Part shown: positions 62,353 through 64,000 of the stretch, in pieces
Layout of the letters: every line of letters begins with the position of its first letter
Position numbering within the stretch: position 1 is the first letter of the stretch
Translations under genes and position numbers: made by a program
Notes under the pieces: generated by a model
The model's input: only the letters and a program-made list of their open reading frames with translations
Told to the model about the DNA's origin: nothing
Databases searched by the model: none
Assembly: GCA_045542735.1 (NCBI GenBank)
Contig: JAZQLQ010000008.1
Coordinates: 62,001-126,000, forward strand
Reading direction: 5' to 3'
From: UBA2882 sp045542735
Lineage (GTDB): Bacteria; Bacillota; Clostridia; Lachnospirales; Lachnospiraceae
DNA length: 64,000 nt

Positions 62353-63925
62353 TGCTATTCTCCTGCATTCTGACGTATTCTGCATAGGTCACCGGATAAT
62401 CATCTTTAATCCACCTTTGTATTGCAGTCTTTACCTCATTCTCTTTGATCGGCTTGGAAATACAATCCGAAAAGCCCAACGCCGCATATTCTTTCTTGGC
62501 ATCTGCACGGGCATTTACACTCATCAACACAATTGGTAATTGCTGATAATATTCATCATCAATATAACGCAACTCCTTCACTGTCTCTATACCACTTTTT
62601 TCAGGCATCATCTGATCAATAAAAACCATCTGATACTGTCTGCCTTCCAAAAGCTCAATTGCTTTCGCACCGGTGTTGGTACACTCTACAATGACGCCCA
62701 TGGAGCTTAAAATTGCATCAATCAATTTGCAGTTCTCACGGTTATCATCCACCACCAACACTTGGATGCGGCTATGATACATAGACATACCTGCTGCATT
62801 GATTGCTTCAGTCTTCATATGGCGCAAATCCTGCATCTGCAACTCATGATATGCATGAATGGTACGCTCGTCCTCTACTCTTTGCAACAGACAAATACGG
62901 AATGCAGCTTCTTCCGAATCCGACAAATCCTCAAAACTACCTTTTAACCGATCAATGATTCTCTGACTTAAGAAATATCCCAATGCAGCCTTGTTTACGG
63001 TAACCGCTGTAATATCCGTATAGCCGATGATACGGATAACCAGAGTAATATTCTGCCCTCTTTTGGGCAAAATCCCACTCTCATAAGTCACACTCATACG
63101 GATATTTGCTTCCGAGCGGTACATCAGCAAGTCGGAACAGATACCTGATAATGCCTGTCTGATTTCTTCTCTTGCACCGTATAGCTTAATGGGCAGATTA
63201 TCATCCAAATCCAGTTCAAACTTTTTATTCTTTCCTCTTATGATACCATGCATGTCTTTTTCTATACCACGGAACAATCCCTGTACATCATACACAGTCT
63301 CATCTAACACTATTTCTTTACGTTCCTTTGCGGCGCCACCTGACAGATTTGCATACTCCAGTCCATCAGCCTGCTCCTTGCCGCCTTCCAACACATGACT
63401 TTCAAAGTAATCAGCAACATAACAAATAATCGATGCCACAATAATATACTCTATGGTAACTTGCAATAAGGACATATATATATCCGTTCCGTTATATACG
63501 TTTCCACTCATAGCAGTGGCACGATAGTAAACAATCACTATCATACAAACGTAGCACAACAGACAAATCCGTTGGGACAGTCGCTGATTACAATAAAACA
63601 AGCTGATAACCGGTACTGCAATATATGCAAAAGCCACCTCCATATAAGAATTCAATCCCAAAAGACTCAGCATAATCTCCAAGGACATCAACACCACAAT
63701 GGCAATGGCATCCTCATTATATGAAATCTTATTAAAAATACCGGGGAAAACGCATAAAATAAGAACCCCAACACAAACATATATGATTTTTTCCATGTCG
63801 TGCTGAATATAGCCTGTGAAATAAAGAATTAAAATAACCGGGATAAAAAATAAAAATACCAGAATTAATTTTGATAAAATCCGATTGGCTCTGATGGCAG
63901 CCATTTTCATCTTTTCATTGTACAT
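62345..63925 (-). CDS. Membrane sensor with degenerate kinase region and receiver domain
   Basis: 526 residues. Six hydrophobic helices lie at about 15-180. The middle (about 195-360) is of the length of a histidine-kinase core, but I find no H-box histidine, and the N and G boxes are missing. The last 130 residues are a receiver domain with VLVVDDNRENCKLI, phosphorylatable Asp in VFIDQMMPEKSG, and Lys in CISKPIKENE. It may be a phospho-acceptor controlled by another kinase. RBS GGGAG before ATG 63925. It overlaps the next gene by 8 bases and so is translationally coupled to it. Confidence 0.75.
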   Translation of the reverse strand: MYNEKMKMAAIRANRILSKLILVFLFFIPVILILYFTGYIQHDMEKIIYVCVGVLILCVFPGIFNKISYNEDAIAIVVLMSLEIMLSLLGLNSYMEVAFAYIAVPVISLFYCNQRLSQRICLLCYVCMIVIVYYRATAMSGNVYNGTDIYMSLLQVTIEYIIVASIICYVADYFESHVLEGGKEQADGLEYANLSGGAAKERKEIVLDETVYDVQGLFRGIEKDMHGIIRGKNKKFELDLDDNLPIKLYGAREEIRQALSGICSDLLMYRSEANIRMSVTYESGILPKRGQNITLVIRIIGYTDITAVTVNKAALGYFLSQRIIDRLKGSFEDLSDSEEAAFRICLLQRVEDERTIHAYHELQMQDLRHMKTEAINAAGMSMYHSRIQVLVVDDNRENCKLIDAILSSMGVIVECTNTGAKAIELLEGRQYQMVFIDQMMPEKSGIETVKELRYIDDEYYQQLPIVLMSVNARADAKKEYAALGFSDCISKPIKENEVKTAIQRWIKDDYPVTYAEYVRMQENSNE

Positions 63926-63967
63926 GTCGTTTCTCCCCCGCGCACATAAAAGACTAAAGTTAGGATA

Positions 63968-63996
63968 ATTTTACCACAAGAAATGGGGTTTGTAAA
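63968..63996 (-). promoter_or_regulatory. Promoter of the receiver-domain operon
   Basis: TTTACA and TAAAAT separated by 17 bases on the minus strand, 43 bases before the start codon. The spacer ends in GTGG, as in the promoter at 42378. Confidence 0.65.
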
Positions 63997-64000
63997 AGGC

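Overview
The window looks like a chromosome segment of an anaerobic, endospore-forming, low-GC Gram-positive of the Clostridia, most likely Lachnospiraceae. The reasons are the sporulation genes (spoIIP and the spore protease gpr next to rpsT and lepA), a ferredoxin-dependent 2-oxoacid oxidoreductase, class III fructose bisphosphatase, a formate/nitrite channel, AT-rich intergenic DNA, AGGAGG-type ribosome binding sites and intrinsic terminators between almost all units. I see no rRNA, tRNA, CRISPR array, prophage or insertion sequence. Most genes are on the minus strand.

Layout. 1-4610 (minus) is the end of a surface-polysaccharide locus: glucose-1-phosphate cytidylyltransferase, an RfbH-type 3-dehydrase, a YerE-like ThDP enzyme and a GT2 glycosyltransferase running off the edge. 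This suggests a CDP-linked 3,6-dideoxy, possibly branched, sugar. 4825-10897 is the hemW-lepA-spoIIP-rpsT block with divergent gpr. 10894-14186 holds a TPM/zinc-ribbon membrane pair and a GNAT-HAD fusion. 14308-16624 (plus) is a polar amino acid ABC transporter whose binding protein appears circularly permuted. 16824-24881 is mostly redox metabolism (aldo/keto reductase, SDR, threonine-aldolase-like enzyme, two-gene POR) with an ECF S component and a DUF3048 lipoprotein. 25036-32298 carries membrane and signalling genes: MscL with a zinc ribbon, a PocR sensor, a PAS-GAF-GGDEF cyclase, and GltS between two acyltransferases. 32434-38642 has rlmD, pcrA and a PspA/SPFH envelope-stress pair. 38827-45337 is a run of small units (EamA, orphan SBP, DUF1836, PHP, TrpR-like, cold shock, FNT, a eukaryote-type HisA, a lipoprotein). 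45376-49344 is fbp-dapB-dapA under a lysine riboswitch. 49414-64000 holds a corrinoid adenosyltransferase, a double-OB SSB-like protein, typA, an XRE regulator, mgtE-yigZ, a class A PBP, and an operon of a receiver-domain membrane protein with a large polytopic protein.

The most unusual items are: (i) the order of the two lobes in the ABC binding protein at 14308; (ii) a strongly over-represented, strand-polarised 11-mer, GGTTKACATAA, scattered through genes, stop codons and one terminator loop; (iii) a 123-bp nested dyad element at 16651-16773; (iv) paired ATTGGGCAT dyads after typA; (v) zinc ribbons attached to several unrelated membrane-associated proteins. All calls come from reading the sequence and family knowledge; no search or structure prediction was run.
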